This document shows, piece after piece, positions 53,134 to 61,120 of a DNA stretch of 64,000 nt (within the stretch, counting starts at the first letter, position 1; the number at the start of each line of letters is the position of its first letter). Source of the stretch: an uncultured delta proteobacterium. Lineage in GTDB: Bacteria; Desulfobacterota; Desulfovibrionia; Desulfovibrionales; Desulfovibrionaceae. The stretch spans positions 1-64,000 of the forward strand of contig CAIMRY010000005.1 in the NCBI GenBank assembly GCA_903843965.1, in the 5' to 3' direction. A program made the translations under genes and the position numbers. The notes under the pieces are model-generated. The model was given only the letters and a program-made list of their open reading frames with translations. It was not told the DNA's origin and did not search any database.

Positions 53134-53522
53134 GATGCGCTCCCGCTTGCGGCCGCCTCGTCCGTGTCGCCAGGGACGTCGGCCTCGATTTCTTCGATGT
53201 ACAGCTCCTTGCCGCTCAGGATGTCGTGCCCCAGGATCTCCTGGCAGGTCGGACAAGGCATGTAGCTGTTGTCCTCGGGCTCAAACTCCTTGCCGCAGGC
53301 GCCGCAGGCCACGCGCAGGGGCGCGTCCTCGATGTCCAGGGCCACGCCCTTGAACTCGCCCTCCTGGGTCATGCACTCCCAGCCAAAGGCCAGGGCGTCG
53401 CTGACGGCGCCGGAAAGCGCCCCGTTGACCACGCGCACGCGCACAATGCGCTCCATGCCGTGCTTGGCGCGCTCCTCGCGGATGATCTCGATCATGCTCT
53501 GGATGAGAGAAAGTTCATGCAT
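53118..53522 (-). CDS. hypA: Hydrogenase nickel incorporation protein HypA
   Basis: This 134-aa protein has the N-terminal Ni-binding MHELSL, and the zinc site of two CxxC pairs (ACGACG and MPCPTC). It delivers Ni to the hydrogenase precursor together with HypB. The C-terminal 20 residues (VPGDTDEAAASGSASC) extend past the usual length and overlap the hypB start. No hydrogenase structural gene is in the window. Confidence 0.95.
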   Translation of the reverse strand: MHELSLIQSMIEIIREERAKHGMERIVRVRVVNGALSGAVSDALAFGWECMTQEGEFKGVALDIEDAPLRVACGACGKEFEPEDNSYMPCPTCQEILGHDILSGKELYIEEIEADVPGDTDEAAASGSASCPRP

Positions 53523-53579
53523 GGGTTGTGTGCATAGCCCAAAAGCCGGGGCGCGGCAAGGCGGAACCGGTCGGCGGGT

Positions 53580-54242
53580 TCAGGGCTTGGGGGTTCCGGA
53601 TTCGGGCTGGCTGGCCGGGCCGGGCTTCTGCGGCGGCGGCGCTATGCCCAGCGCCAGGCAGCTGATGCACTGGCCGCAGGCGGTGGCGCGGTTGCCCTCG
53701 TAGATGGGCCTGCGGCAGGACCAGGTGTGCGCGCGCACCTCCGGCGGCAGCATTTCCCAGACCTCGCGCTTGGTCAGCTGGGCCACCGGGAAGATGTACT
53801 CCGAGGGGTTCTTGTTCAGGGACTTGACCGCCCGGAAGATGGCCTGGGCCCGGGCCATGCGCCCCTGAAAATCGTGCCCGGCGTGCTCGATGTCCGTCTT
53901 GGTGCGGCCCAGGGCCACGTAGCGGATGTCCGGGGTGGCGTTGCAGATGTTCCCGGCCATGAAGGCGCAGAGGTCCGCGTCCCAGACAATCTGCTGGTTG
54001 AAGGCCGGGTAGCGGTGCAGGCTCTCGGAATAGCTGAACTCCCGGTAGCCGCTCTTGCGCATCTGCTCCAGCGCGTTCTGGGTGGCCGCCTGCTCCACCA
54101 GGGCGCGGTTCTCCGGGTTCACCAGGTGCAGGTGGTGCACGTGGATGGCGAAGTCCTTGAACTCGTCGCTGGTCAGCAGCAGGTGCAGCATCCCGGCCGA
54201 GTCCAAACCGCCTGAATACATGCAGAGGATGACGCCATTCAT
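53580..54242 (-). CDS. QueC-like PP-loop ATPase
   Basis: This 220-aa protein has an N-terminal PP-loop CMYSGGLDSAGMLHLLL (SGGxDS) and a C-terminal zinc motif C-x12-C-x2-C-x2-C (WSC ... ACGQCISC), the layout of 7-cyano-7-deazaguanine synthase QueC. It may be a true QueC or a paralogue: no queD, queE or folE is near, and it is translationally coupled (ATGA overlap) to a BKACE-type enzyme and, through it, to an acetyltransferase. A Pro-rich C-terminal tail of about 20 residues is extra. Confidence 0.8.
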   Translation of the reverse strand: MNGVILCMYSGGLDSAGMLHLLLTSDEFKDFAIHVHHLHLVNPENRALVEQAATQNALEQMRKSGYREFSYSESLHRYPAFNQQIVWDADLCAFMAGNICNATPDIRYVALGRTKTDIEHAGHDFQGRMARAQAIFRAVKSLNKNPSEYIFPVAQLTKREVWEMLPPEVRAHTWSCRRPIYEGNRATACGQCISCLALGIAPPPQKPGPASQPESGTPKP

Positions 54243-55111
54243 GTGAGCCCCAGAAGGCTGCGCGCCTCGGCGCAGGTTGCAGGTGTGCGTTCCAGGCGGG
54301 CGGCCATTTCGCGCACCCGCAGGACCAGGTCCACGTTGCGCGCGGGCACGCTCCGGCCCTGGTCGAACCAGATGGCGTCCTCCACGCCCAGGCGCACCTG
54401 CCCGCCCATGAGCAGCGCGGCAAGGTTCATGGGCAACTGGCCGCGGCCCACGCCCCCGGCGGCCCAGACCACCCCCGGCGGCAGCAGCGCAACCAGGTGG
54501 CAAAGCTCCGGCAGGCTGGCCTGGGCCGTGTTCACGCCGCCCAGGATCAGGTTGGCGTAGGGCCGCCCGGCCAGCTCGCCCGTGCGCAAAAGATGCCCCA
54601 AAGTGGCCGCCATGCCGGTGTCGAAGATCTCCAGCTCCGGCTTGACGCCGCGCTCGCGCATCCTCCGGGCCAGGGCCAGGATGGTCACGGGATCGTTGAT
54701 ATTGGCCTCGCGCCGGAAATTGAAGGACCCCAGCGTCAGGCTGGCCATGTCCGGCCTGGCCGCGCCGTCCAGGTCCAGCACCGCCGCGCGCTCGGCCAGG
54801 CCGGCCCCGGTGCGGCCGCTGGTGGACACGCAGATGACCACCTCGGGCCGCTGTGCGCGGATGCCCGCCACAATGGGCGCGTAGACCTCGGGCGCGTGGG
54901 TGGGGCGGCCCTCGGCGTCGCGGGCGTGCACGTGCAGAATGCTTGCGCCCGCGTCCACGCAGGCCACGGCGTCAGCGATGATCTCCGGGACCGTGAGGGG
55001 CACGAACGGGCTGTCGGCGCGGGTGGGCACCATGCCGGTCAGGGCCGCATTGATGAGGAACACGCCGGGGATGAGCACGCCAGGGGTGACTGGGCCGGGC
55101 GCAGGGGTCAT
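54239..55111 (-). CDS. BKACE (DUF849) beta-keto acid cleavage family enzyme
   Basis: This 290-aa TIM-barrel protein belongs to the family of 3-keto-5-aminohexanoate cleavage enzyme. Visible signatures are FLINAALTGMVP, the metal-binding HVHARD (ILHVHARDAEGRPT), STSGRTG, LGSFNFRREANIND, ELEIFDTGM and VGVEDAIW-like RLGVEDAIWFDQGR. The family condenses beta-keto acids with acetyl-CoA. The substrate is unknown. It overlaps both neighbours by four bases, forming a tight GNAT-BKACE-QueC-like operon. Confidence 0.88.
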   Translation of the reverse strand: MTPAPGPVTPGVLIPGVFLINAALTGMVPTRADSPFVPLTVPEIIADAVACVDAGASILHVHARDAEGRPTHAPEVYAPIVAGIRAQRPEVVICVSTSGRTGAGLAERAAVLDLDGAARPDMASLTLGSFNFRREANINDPVTILALARRMRERGVKPELEIFDTGMAATLGHLLRTGELAGRPYANLILGGVNTAQASLPELCHLVALLPPGVVWAAGGVGRGQLPMNLAALLMGGQVRLGVEDAIWFDQGRSVPARNVDLVLRVREMAARLERTPATCAEARSLLGLT

Positions 55112-55623
55112 GGGGTCTTCCGCCAGCGGGTCAGGTCGGTCTCAAGCGTGGTCCAGTGGTCGATGTCCGCCGCGCCAAAGGGGTGCAGCTTTTGCAGCGC
55201 GCCCACGCGCACGTAGCCGAAATATTTCTCGTACCAGGCGATGGTCTCAGGCCGGTCGGAGTTGGTGGTCAGGGTGCGGACGCCCAGGGCGCACAGCGCG
55301 TCCATGCGCCGCTCCTGCAGCAGGCGGCCCACGCCGCAGCGCCGGGCCTCTGGCAGCACGGCCAGCAGCGTGGTCTTGGCCGTGGTGGCCGAAAGCACCT
55401 TGTACCCGGCCACGCCCACGATCCGCCCGTCGCCGCCATTGCCCAGGCGCGCCACAAAGGCGCACGCAAGGTCGAACTCCGGCACCTCGGGCGAGGGGAT
55501 GTGGTGCATGTTGGCGGTTTCGAGCACGGCCAGGATATCCGGCCAGTCGGCAGGGGCGGCGGGCTCGATGCCCACCTCATGCGTGTTGCCGGTCTCGTGG
55601 TTCTCGCCGTCGGATACAGCCAT
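55108..55623 (-). CDS. GNAT-family N-acetyltransferase
   Basis: This protein is about 171 aa long with the GNAT acetyl-CoA loop in LPEARRCGVGRLLQERRMDAL and the late motif TNSDRPETIAWYEKYFGYVRVG. The ATG at 55623 follows GGAG; the frame is open further but lacks similarity. It is the first gene of the three-gene operon, overlapping the BKACE gene by four bases. The acyl acceptor is unknown; the context suggests modification of a small metabolite produced or used by BKACE. Confidence 0.88.
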   Translation of the reverse strand: MAVSDGENHETGNTHEVGIEPAAPADWPDILAVLETANMHHIPSPEVPEFDLACAFVARLGNGGDGRIVGVAGYKVLSATTAKTTLLAVLPEARRCGVGRLLQERRMDALCALGVRTLTTNSDRPETIAWYEKYFGYVRVGALQKLHPFGAADIDHWTTLETDLTRWRKTP

Positions 55624-55781
55624 GCCCGCTCCAAAGAAATCTGCGCATCCCGGCGCGACTGCGCCCGCCGCCATGCTGTCTGTGTAGTTCAGGCGGACCG
55701 GGCTTGGCAAGGCCCGGCGCGTTTCAGCAGGCCCGGCGCGTTTCAACAGGCTGGCGGCGATTCAGCAAGACCCGGCACGGC

Positions 55782-56717
55782 TCAAGAGGCTGACGGCGCA
55801 TCAGCCGAGGGCTCTGAGGCGGCCTCCAGCCCCCAGACCTGGCCCAGGGCGGCCAGCACGGCCAGCAAGGCCGGGTCTGTGGCGCGGTCCTTGCGGTGCA
55901 GAAAGCAGATGTCGATGGGCAGGCTGTCGTGGGGCCAGACGCAGACCTCGCCGCTCTTCTCCCAGCCCTGGGCCTCGGCCTGGTGCATCAGCCCCAGGCC
56001 CGCGCCGCTGGCCACCAGGGCCTTGAGCGTGCCCTCGTAGTCGGTGATGGCGACCTTCTTGACCACGCTGGCGTATGGCCCCAGCTGGCGCTCCAGCAGC
56101 GCGCGGCAGGGGCAGGCGTCGGTGTACCAGACCCAGGATTCCCCGGCCAGCTCGCGCCAGGTCGCGTCCTTGAGCCGCTCGGCCCAGGCCGTGGGAGCCA
56201 CCACGTGCAGGGATGTAGTGGCCAGGGTGACGGCCTCCAGCTCCTGGGCCAGGGCAGGGGGGATGGGCTCGCCCACAAAGGCGAAGCCGCCGTCCAGCCG
56301 CCCGGCGCGCACGTCCTCGATGATGATGTTGCTGCTGCTCTGCGGCAGGTGGACCTCCAGCCTCGGGTGGGCCAGGCGCAGGGCGTCCACCAGTTGGCGC
56401 ATGCGCAAGAGGTCCGGGTCGGTGTTCAGCGCGATGCGCAGGACTCCGGTCAGGTTCTGGCGCAAGGCCCTGGCCTGGGACAAGAGCTCGCCCACGCTTT
56501 TGAGCGCCGCCTCGGCCTGGGCCTTGAGGGCGGCCCCCTCGCGGGTCAGCTGCATGCCGCGCGCGCTGCGCAGAAACAGCGCCACGCCCAGCTCCTCCTC
56601 CAGGGCCTTCACGTGGGCCGACACCGCAGGCTGGCTGATGAACAGCTTCTCCGCCGCGCGCGTCAGGTGGCCTTCCTCGGCCACGGCCACAAAGGTGCGC
56701 AACTGGTACAGCTCCAT
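55782..56717 (-). CDS. LysR-family transcriptional regulator
   Basis: This 311-aa protein has the N-terminal winged helix MELYQLRTFVAVAEEGHLTRAAEKLFISQPAVSAHVKALEEELG (outline, residues 1-44) and a C-terminal periplasmic-binding-like effector domain (about 90-295). The effector is unknown. It is divergent from a small membrane protein gene, and a perfect inverted repeat in between (56776-56792) is a candidate binding site. Downstream lies the GNAT-BKACE operon, 158 bases away, a possible further target. Confidence 0.94.
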   Translation of the reverse strand: MELYQLRTFVAVAEEGHLTRAAEKLFISQPAVSAHVKALEEELGVALFLRSARGMQLTREGAALKAQAEAALKSVGELLSQARALRQNLTGVLRIALNTDPDLLRMRQLVDALRLAHPRLEVHLPQSSSNIIIEDVRAGRLDGGFAFVGEPIPPALAQELEAVTLATTSLHVVAPTAWAERLKDATWRELAGESWVWYTDACPCRALLERQLGPYASVVKKVAITDYEGTLKALVASGAGLGLMHQAEAQGWEKSGEVCVWPHDSLPIDICFLHRKDRATDPALLAVLAALGQVWGLEAASEPSADAPSAS

Positions 56718-56775
56718 GCCAAATCCTCCGGCCCATGCAGTACGTGAAACACGGCCCCCTGGGGCATCACGATTG

Positions 56776-56792
56776 CTGAACCCCTGGTTCAG
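56776..56792. promoter_or_regulatory. Perfect inverted repeat, candidate LysR binding site
   Basis: CTGAACC-CCT-GGTTCAG is a 7-bp perfect inverted repeat with a three-base spacer, 59 bases upstream of the LysR gene start and 145 bases upstream of the divergent small gene. CGATTG occurs on both flanks (56770 and 56799). Confidence 0.5.
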
Positions 56793-56936
56793 GCATTGCG
56801 ATTGGACCCCGGCGCGCGCGGGCTGCTACAACTTGCCCCATGCATCCGCTTCGCCAGACGGATGCACGCGCCCGCCGCCGTCATGCCACGAAGCCGGGCC
56901 GCCCGTCCAGACCGCACACACCGCAAGGAGGCCGCC

Positions 56937-57116
56937 ATGATCCCCATGCTCGCAGAACTCGCCCGGTTCCTGCGCTACCTGCTGACCCCGGAAACGCCCG
57001 TGGCCGCCGTGCAGTACGAGTGCGCCGCAGCGGGCGCGGCCAAGGCCGGACTGTGGATCGGCCTGGCCGTGGCCGGGGGCATCCTGCTGGCGCGCTGCCT
57101 GGGCCAGGGGGCCTAG
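56937..57116 (+). CDS. Small single-pass membrane protein, unknown function
   Basis: This 59-aa product has a strong ribosome site (AAGGAGG, then ATG 56937). An amphipathic N-terminal part (MLAELARFLRYLLTPETP) is followed by a hydrophobic segment AGLWIGLAVAGGILLARCL. No family is recognised. It is divergent from the LysR gene and followed by a gene-free stretch. Confidence 0.6.
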   Translation: MIPMLAELARFLRYLLTPETPVAAVQYECAAAGAAKAGLWIGLAVAGGILLARCLGQGA

Positions 57117-57892
57117 CCTCCCGTCTGCCATCGGCTCTGCACCCAGCTCTGCAATCAGCCCTGCAATCAGCTCTAAACTCAGCGCCGGGGGGGCCCTCGA
57201 CCAGGCGCAGACCCTGGGCTGTCCTCGGCCCAGCCGACGCATCTCCTCTCGTTGATGGCGCGCGACACCACCTGCGGCCCAAAATACTCCGCCTGTTTTG
57301 CGGCCTGCGCGATCCGGCGAGTCCCGCAACACCCGGCTTCACCATGTCGCAACACACAGCCTTTGCACCAGATTTCCGACGACGGCAGCCCGACGCGCAC
57401 GCGGCCAGCGCTCCTTGTGCCGCGCCCCTGGGCACGGTCACAGGGCCAGGCATGCCCCCCCCGCCAAAGATATGGCGCACGCCGGAACCGGACAGCCGCA
57501 GGCAGGCGAAAGGCTGTGGCCCGGCACCGTCCGCAAACCCCCTTCCGGCCCGTTGCAGCGGCCAGGGGCCTCGATTCTTGAGCTTCTCAAGACTTTCGGG
57601 CAAAAACTCTTAAGATTCTCTAGTCATAGCGCTTTCGCCCGCCAAAAATCGCAGGCAACGCCCGTCCGGTGCCGATTTGCGCCTGCGCCGCCACCTTTGC
57701 GCCGGGCCCGGAACGCATCGCAGCCAGAAGAACTGCCACGCCCTGCGGGCCGCAGGAAAAATGGCAGGAAGGAGCACTGCTCCAGCGGCCCTATCGGCCT
57801 GGGCACTGGGGGTTCGCAAAGGGAAGTGGGCAAGGCTGCGCCGGGTGCTGCCCGCCCGGCGGGGCAAGAGGCAGCGGCTCAGGCCGCCGGGG
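57117..57892. other. Gene-free stretch of about 780 bases
   Basis: No frame with a ribosome site and protein-like composition was found. The stretch begins with four 12-bp repeats (57132-57179). A small hairpin CTTGAG/CTCAAG at about 57578-57592 is the only other structure noticed. It could hold a decayed gene or an RNA that cannot be recognised by reading. Confidence 0.5.
57132..57179. repeat. Four imperfect 12-bp tandem repeats (AGCTCTGCAATC)
   Basis: Units start at 57132, 57144, 57156 and 57168. The second is the consensus; the third has one change and the outer two have three or four. They follow the small membrane protein gene directly. Confidence 0.85.
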
Positions 57893-58240
57893 CTAGCTGT
57901 CTTCGTTGGTCGCGGACGAGGGCGCGGGCGCGGGCGTCCCAGACCCATCCGGCCCGAGGGTGGCCGGGGCGCGGCCCTCGCGCAGATCGGCAAAGGCCAG
58001 GAGCAGGCGCGCCTGCACCGCCTCCCAGCCGCCGGGCGCATGGGGCAGATGGCAGCCGGTGCAGTCCTTGACCAGGCCGCGCCAGCCGGGCCTGCCCCCG
58101 CAATCCTTCAGGAAATACAACGGGCAGTAGCAGAACAGGCAGTTGAAGGTGGCCGGATCAATACCCTTGTGGCCGGGGCCCCTGTGGCAGGGAAAATACT
58201 CGCAGGCCGTGTTTTGCACGTGCTTGTAGCGCTCGCTCAT
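57893..58240 (-). CDS. Cysteine-rich small domain protein (PF04071-like)
   Basis: This 115-aa protein has nine to ten cysteines in the pattern ACEYFPCH, FNCLFCYCPLYFLKDCGG, KDCTGCHLPH, which fits the cysteine-rich small domain, a presumed metal-binding module found near cobalamin genes in archaea and anaerobes. A helical part and a Pro/Ala-rich tail follow. The start overlaps the YjbQ gene stop by four bases, and cobM is just upstream, supporting a link to corrinoid metabolism. Confidence 0.8.
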   Translation of the reverse strand: MSERYKHVQNTACEYFPCHRGPGHKGIDPATFNCLFCYCPLYFLKDCGGRPGWRGLVKDCTGCHLPHAPGGWEAVQARLLLAFADLREGRAPATLGPDGSGTPAPAPSSATNEDS

Positions 58241-58692
58241 CCGCCCTCCCCCGGCTCTTGTTCCGGGCCGCCCGCAGCGGGCAGGAACTGCACCAGCACG
58301 CTGCGCCGCCTGGGCCCGTCGAACTCGCAGAAATAGATCTTCTGCCAGGTGCCGAGCGAGAGCCGCCCGCCGCTGACCGGCACCAGTTGCGAGGACCCCA
58401 TGAGGCTGGTTTTGATGTGCGCGTCGCTGTTGCCCTCGGCGTGGCGGAAATCGGCCCCATCTCCACCAGACATGGGGACAAGCTGCGCCAGGTGCGCCAG
58501 CATGTCGCGCCGCACGTCCGGGTCCGCGCCCTCGTTGATGGTGATGCCCGCCGTGGTGTGCGGCGAGTAGACCAGCACCGCGCCTTCGCCGTGGCCGCTC
58601 TCGCGCACAAGATCCTTGAGCAGGGCCGCAACCTCGCCGGTGATGTCCAGGAACTCCTCGCGCCGGGTGGTGGAAAGGCTCAGCTGGCGCAT
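58237..58692 (-). CDS. YjbQ/UPF0047 family protein
   Basis: This 151-aa protein has the family core LVYSPHTTAGITINEGADPDV, with HAEGNSDAHIKTSLMGSSQ and LGTWQKIYFCEFDGPRRRSVLVQF (outline). The conserved His residues suggest metal binding; some members can form thiamine phosphate in vitro. It overlaps cobM by one base (TGATG) and the Cys-rich gene by four. Confidence 0.9.
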   Translation of the reverse strand: MRQLSLSTTRREEFLDITGEVAALLKDLVRESGHGEGAVLVYSPHTTAGITINEGADPDVRRDMLAHLAQLVPMSGGDGADFRHAEGNSDAHIKTSLMGSSQLVPVSGGRLSLGTWQKIYFCEFDGPRRRSVLVQFLPAAGGPEQEPGEGG

Positions 58693-59495
58693 CAGTCCTC
58701 CTGCGGCCCTGGGCCGGAGTTTTGGCCCTCGCCCACGCCTTCACGCCAACCGTGGGTGAAGCCGGGGTCGTAGAGCCGTGACTGCGATGCACCCGCAGGC
58801 AGGTCCTGGCCGGGCAGGACCAGGAACACGGTCTGCCGCGTGAAACCGTGGCTGCGGGCGGCCTGGGCCAGGCCGTCCAGGCGCGTGCGCACAACCTCGC
58901 CGCCGGGCCAGCCGATCTTGTGGCCCAGCACCACCAGGGTGTCCGGCGTGTAGCCGCCTTGCAGCAGCTCGGCCTGGACGCGCTCCGGCTCGGATGCCGA
59001 GAGCAGCACGGCCAGGGCCGCGCCGTGGGCGGCCAGCCTGGGCAGGGACTCGGCCTCGGGCACCGGGGTGCGGCCGGACAGGCGGGTGATGATGAAGGTT
59101 TGCGGCCCGCCGGGCACGGTGAGGGAGACCTTGGCGGCGGCGGCGGTGGCAAAGGCCGAGGACACGCCGGGCACCACGTCCCAGTCGATGCCGTCGGCGT
59201 CGAGCAGGGCCGCCTGTTCGCGCACCGCGCCAAAGAGCGCAGGCTCGCCGGTGTGCACGCGCGCGGCCAGGCCGCCGGAGAGGGCGCAGTCACGCAGCAG
59301 GGCGTGGGTTTCGGGCAGGGAAAGCGGGGCGGAATCGATGGCCGGGGCCGTGACGCCCTCGAAGAGGGCGCGCGGGACCAGCGACCCGGCGTAGACGATG
59401 AGGTCGGCGCTTTTGATGAGCCGCGCGCCCTTGACCGTGATGAGCTCGGGGTCGCCGGGCCCGGCGCCGATGAACCAGACTTTTCCTTGGGCCAC
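58692..59495 (-). CDS. cobM: Precorrin-4/cobalt-precorrin-4 C11-methyltransferase
   Basis: This 267-aa SAM-dependent tetrapyrrole methylase has the N-terminal VWFIGAGPGDPELITVKGARL, YAGSLVP (characteristic of the C11 enzyme CobM/CbiF) and VPGVSSAFATAAAA. It acts in corrin ring synthesis; being in an anaerobe it presumably methylates cobalt-precorrin-4 (CbiF). The start is GTG at 59495 with GGAGG four bases before it; the frame to 59630 lacks similarity. YjbQ and the Cys-rich protein follow with overlaps. No other cob/cbi gene and no cobalamin riboswitch was seen. Confidence 0.92.
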   Translation of the reverse strand: MAQGKVWFIGAGPGDPELITVKGARLIKSADLIVYAGSLVPRALFEGVTAPAIDSAPLSLPETHALLRDCALSGGLAARVHTGEPALFGAVREQAALLDADGIDWDVVPGVSSAFATAAAAKVSLTVPGGPQTFIITRLSGRTPVPEAESLPRLAAHGAALAVLLSASEPERVQAELLQGGYTPDTLVVLGHKIGWPGGEVVRTRLDGLAQAARSHGFTRQTVFLVLPGQDLPAGASQSRLYDPGFTHGWREGVGEGQNSGPGPQED

Positions 59496-59528
59496 AGCCC
59501 CTCCCCCGCTCAAGAACAATCGGGACAG

Positions 59529-59556
59529 AAAAAAAGGGAGGGCGCACGGCCCTCCC
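59529..59556 (-). terminator. Terminator of roo
   Basis: A GGGAGGG.../...CCCTCCC stem (59536-59556) is followed on the minus strand by seven U (A-run 59529-59535). It lies about 20 bases past the roo stop codon and upstream of cobM. Confidence 0.9.
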
Positions 59557-59574
59557 TCGATACCCGCAGTCGAC

Positions 59575-60792
59575 CTAGGCTGCGGCCAGCCTGGCCTTGA
59601 TGGCCTGGCCGATTTTCTGGCCCAGTTCAAAACAGGCCTGGAAGGTCTCGTGGTCCGGGCGGTTTTTCACCTTCACCGCAGGCTCGACCATGTCCATGCC
59701 CATGCCGGACAGGTGCTCGGTCAAGATCTTCACGCACTCGCCGCTCCAGCCGAAGGAGCCGAAGGCCGCGCCGATCTTGTTCTGCGGGCGCAGGCCCTTC
59801 ATGTAGGTCAGCACATCGGCCACCAGGGGCAGGATACCGTTGTTGTGCGTGGGCGAGCCCACGATGACCGCTGCGGCGTCGAAGACCTCGCTCATCACGG
59901 CGCTGTGGTGGTTCTGCTTCACGCTCATGACGCGCACGCTGACCCCCTCGGACACCAGGCCGTCGCAGATGGCCAGGGCCATCTTCTCGGTGCTGCGCCA
60001 CATGGTGTCGTACACGATGACGGCCTTGTTCACGGGCTTTTGCAGGGCGAACTGGCGGTAGCTGTCCAGGGCGAAGGCCACATCGCCCTTGCCGCGCCAG
60101 ATGAGCCCGTGGTCCGGGCAGAGCATGTCGATGTCGAGCTTCATGGCGGCCAGGGCGTCCAGGGTCTTGAGGACCATGGGCGAGTACGGCAGCACGATGT
60201 TGGCGTAGTACTCGGCCAGAAGCCGCGTCAGAATGCCCCGGTCCACCTCGTCAACGAAGCGCTCGGTGGTGGCCCAGTTCTGGCCGAAGGCGTCGGAGCA
60301 GAAGGCGATTTTGTCCTCGGGGATGTAGGAGACCATGTTGTCCGGCCAGTGCAGCATGCGCGTCTCGATGAACTGGATGCTGCGCTTGCCGATGCTGATG
60401 GAGGCACCCGTGGGCACCACCTCGATGGGCCAGTCCTTGGAGTTGTGGAAGAAGGAGCGCAGGGCCTTTTCGCCCATGGGTGAGACGAAGATCTTCTCCG
60501 GCTTGAAGCGCTCCACGATGGTGTCCAGGCAGCCCGCGTGGTCCGGCTCCAGGTGGTTCACCACCAGGTAGTCGATCCTGGGCGTGCCGCCGCAGGCCTG
60601 GGACACGGCGCACAAGAATTCGGACAGGTGGTTGGACTTGACCGTGTCGATGAGCACGGTCTTTTCGTCGCGCACCAAAAAGGCGTTGTATGTGGTGCCG
60701 CGCGGGGACAGGGAATAGCCGTGGAAGTCGCGGCTGTCCCAGTCCACCGCGCCCACCCAGAAGATGTCTTTCTTGATTTCAACAGGCTTCAT
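59575..60792 (-). CDS. roo: Rubredoxin:oxygen oxidoreductase (flavodiiron protein)
   Basis: This 405-aa cytoplasmic enzyme reduces O2 to water (and NO in some homologues) with electrons from rubredoxin. The N-terminal metallo-beta-lactamase domain holds the di-iron ligands H80, E82, D84 and H85 (NHLEPDHAGC), with later ones in MLHWPDNM, CSDAFGQN and CPDHGLIW. The C-terminal flavodoxin domain (about 255-400) binds FMN through VYDTMWRSTEKMA and SPTHNNGILPLV, SFGWSGE. The ATG at 60792 follows GGAGA. The adjacent rubredoxin gene gives its donor. Confidence 0.97.
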   Translation of the reverse strand: MKPVEIKKDIFWVGAVDWDSRDFHGYSLSPRGTTYNAFLVRDEKTVLIDTVKSNHLSEFLCAVSQACGGTPRIDYLVVNHLEPDHAGCLDTIVERFKPEKIFVSPMGEKALRSFFHNSKDWPIEVVPTGASISIGKRSIQFIETRMLHWPDNMVSYIPEDKIAFCSDAFGQNWATTERFVDEVDRGILTRLLAEYYANIVLPYSPMVLKTLDALAAMKLDIDMLCPDHGLIWRGKGDVAFALDSYRQFALQKPVNKAVIVYDTMWRSTEKMALAICDGLVSEGVSVRVMSVKQNHHSAVMSEVFDAAAVIVGSPTHNNGILPLVADVLTYMKGLRPQNKIGAAFGSFGWSGECVKILTEHLSGMGMDMVEPAVKVKNRPDHETFQACFELGQKIGQAIKARLAAA

Positions 60793-60872
60793 GCGCTCTC
60801 TCCGTGCGTTGGGTGAAAACAAGGGCGGCCCCGGCTGGCGGGGTTCCCGGCTGGCAGAGGCCCGGCTGCTTC

Positions 60873-60885
60873 TGCACATTGTGCA
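60873..60885. promoter_or_regulatory. Perfect palindrome upstream of roo, candidate operator
   Basis: TGCACATTGTGCA is fully palindromic around a central T, 80 bases upstream of the roo start. Its core CACATTGTG recurs at 62444-62452 upstream of rubrerythrin. Confidence 0.5.
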
Positions 60886-60891
60886 AACATG

Positions 60892-60925
60892 GGGAGCGCC
60901 CCCTTGTCAAGAAGGCGCTCCCTTT
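60892..60925 (-). terminator. Hairpin after the rubredoxin gene, possible terminator
   Basis: GGGAGCGCC (60892-60900) pairs perfectly with GGCGCTCCC (60914-60922). The U-tract is weak on the minus strand and better on the plus strand (TTT), so its direction of action is uncertain. Confidence 0.55.
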
Positions 60926-60961
60926 CTGGTTCAACTGGCTGCCGAAGACCGCCGCGCGCGG

Positions 60962-61120
60962 CTATTCGGGGCTGAAGTCGTCCTTGCTGGCGCCGCAGAT
61001 GGGGCAGGACCAGGAGGCCGGAACATCCGCAAACTTGGTGCCGGGCTTGACGCCATTGTCGGGATCGCCAGCGGCGGGATCATAGACATAGCCACAGATA
61101 TTGCACACATACTTCTGCAT
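60962..61120 (-). CDS. rub: Classical rubredoxin from internal start
   Basis: Starting at the internal ATG 61118-61120, with AGGAG eight bases upstream, the product is a 52-aa protein of exactly the usual rubredoxin length: [15 protein letters not shown] ... [14 protein letters not shown]. It is in frame with, and wholly inside, the two-domain gene. Which product is made in vivo is not decidable from sequence. Confidence 0.65.
   Translation of the reverse strand: MQKYVCNICGYVYDPAAGDPDNGVKPGTKFADVPASWSCPICGASKDDFSPE

Noticed and set aside
59496-59530. Cobalamin riboswitch upstream of cobM
   Set aside because: Only about 80 bases separate roo from cobM and they contain the roo terminator; no B12-box sequence was found.
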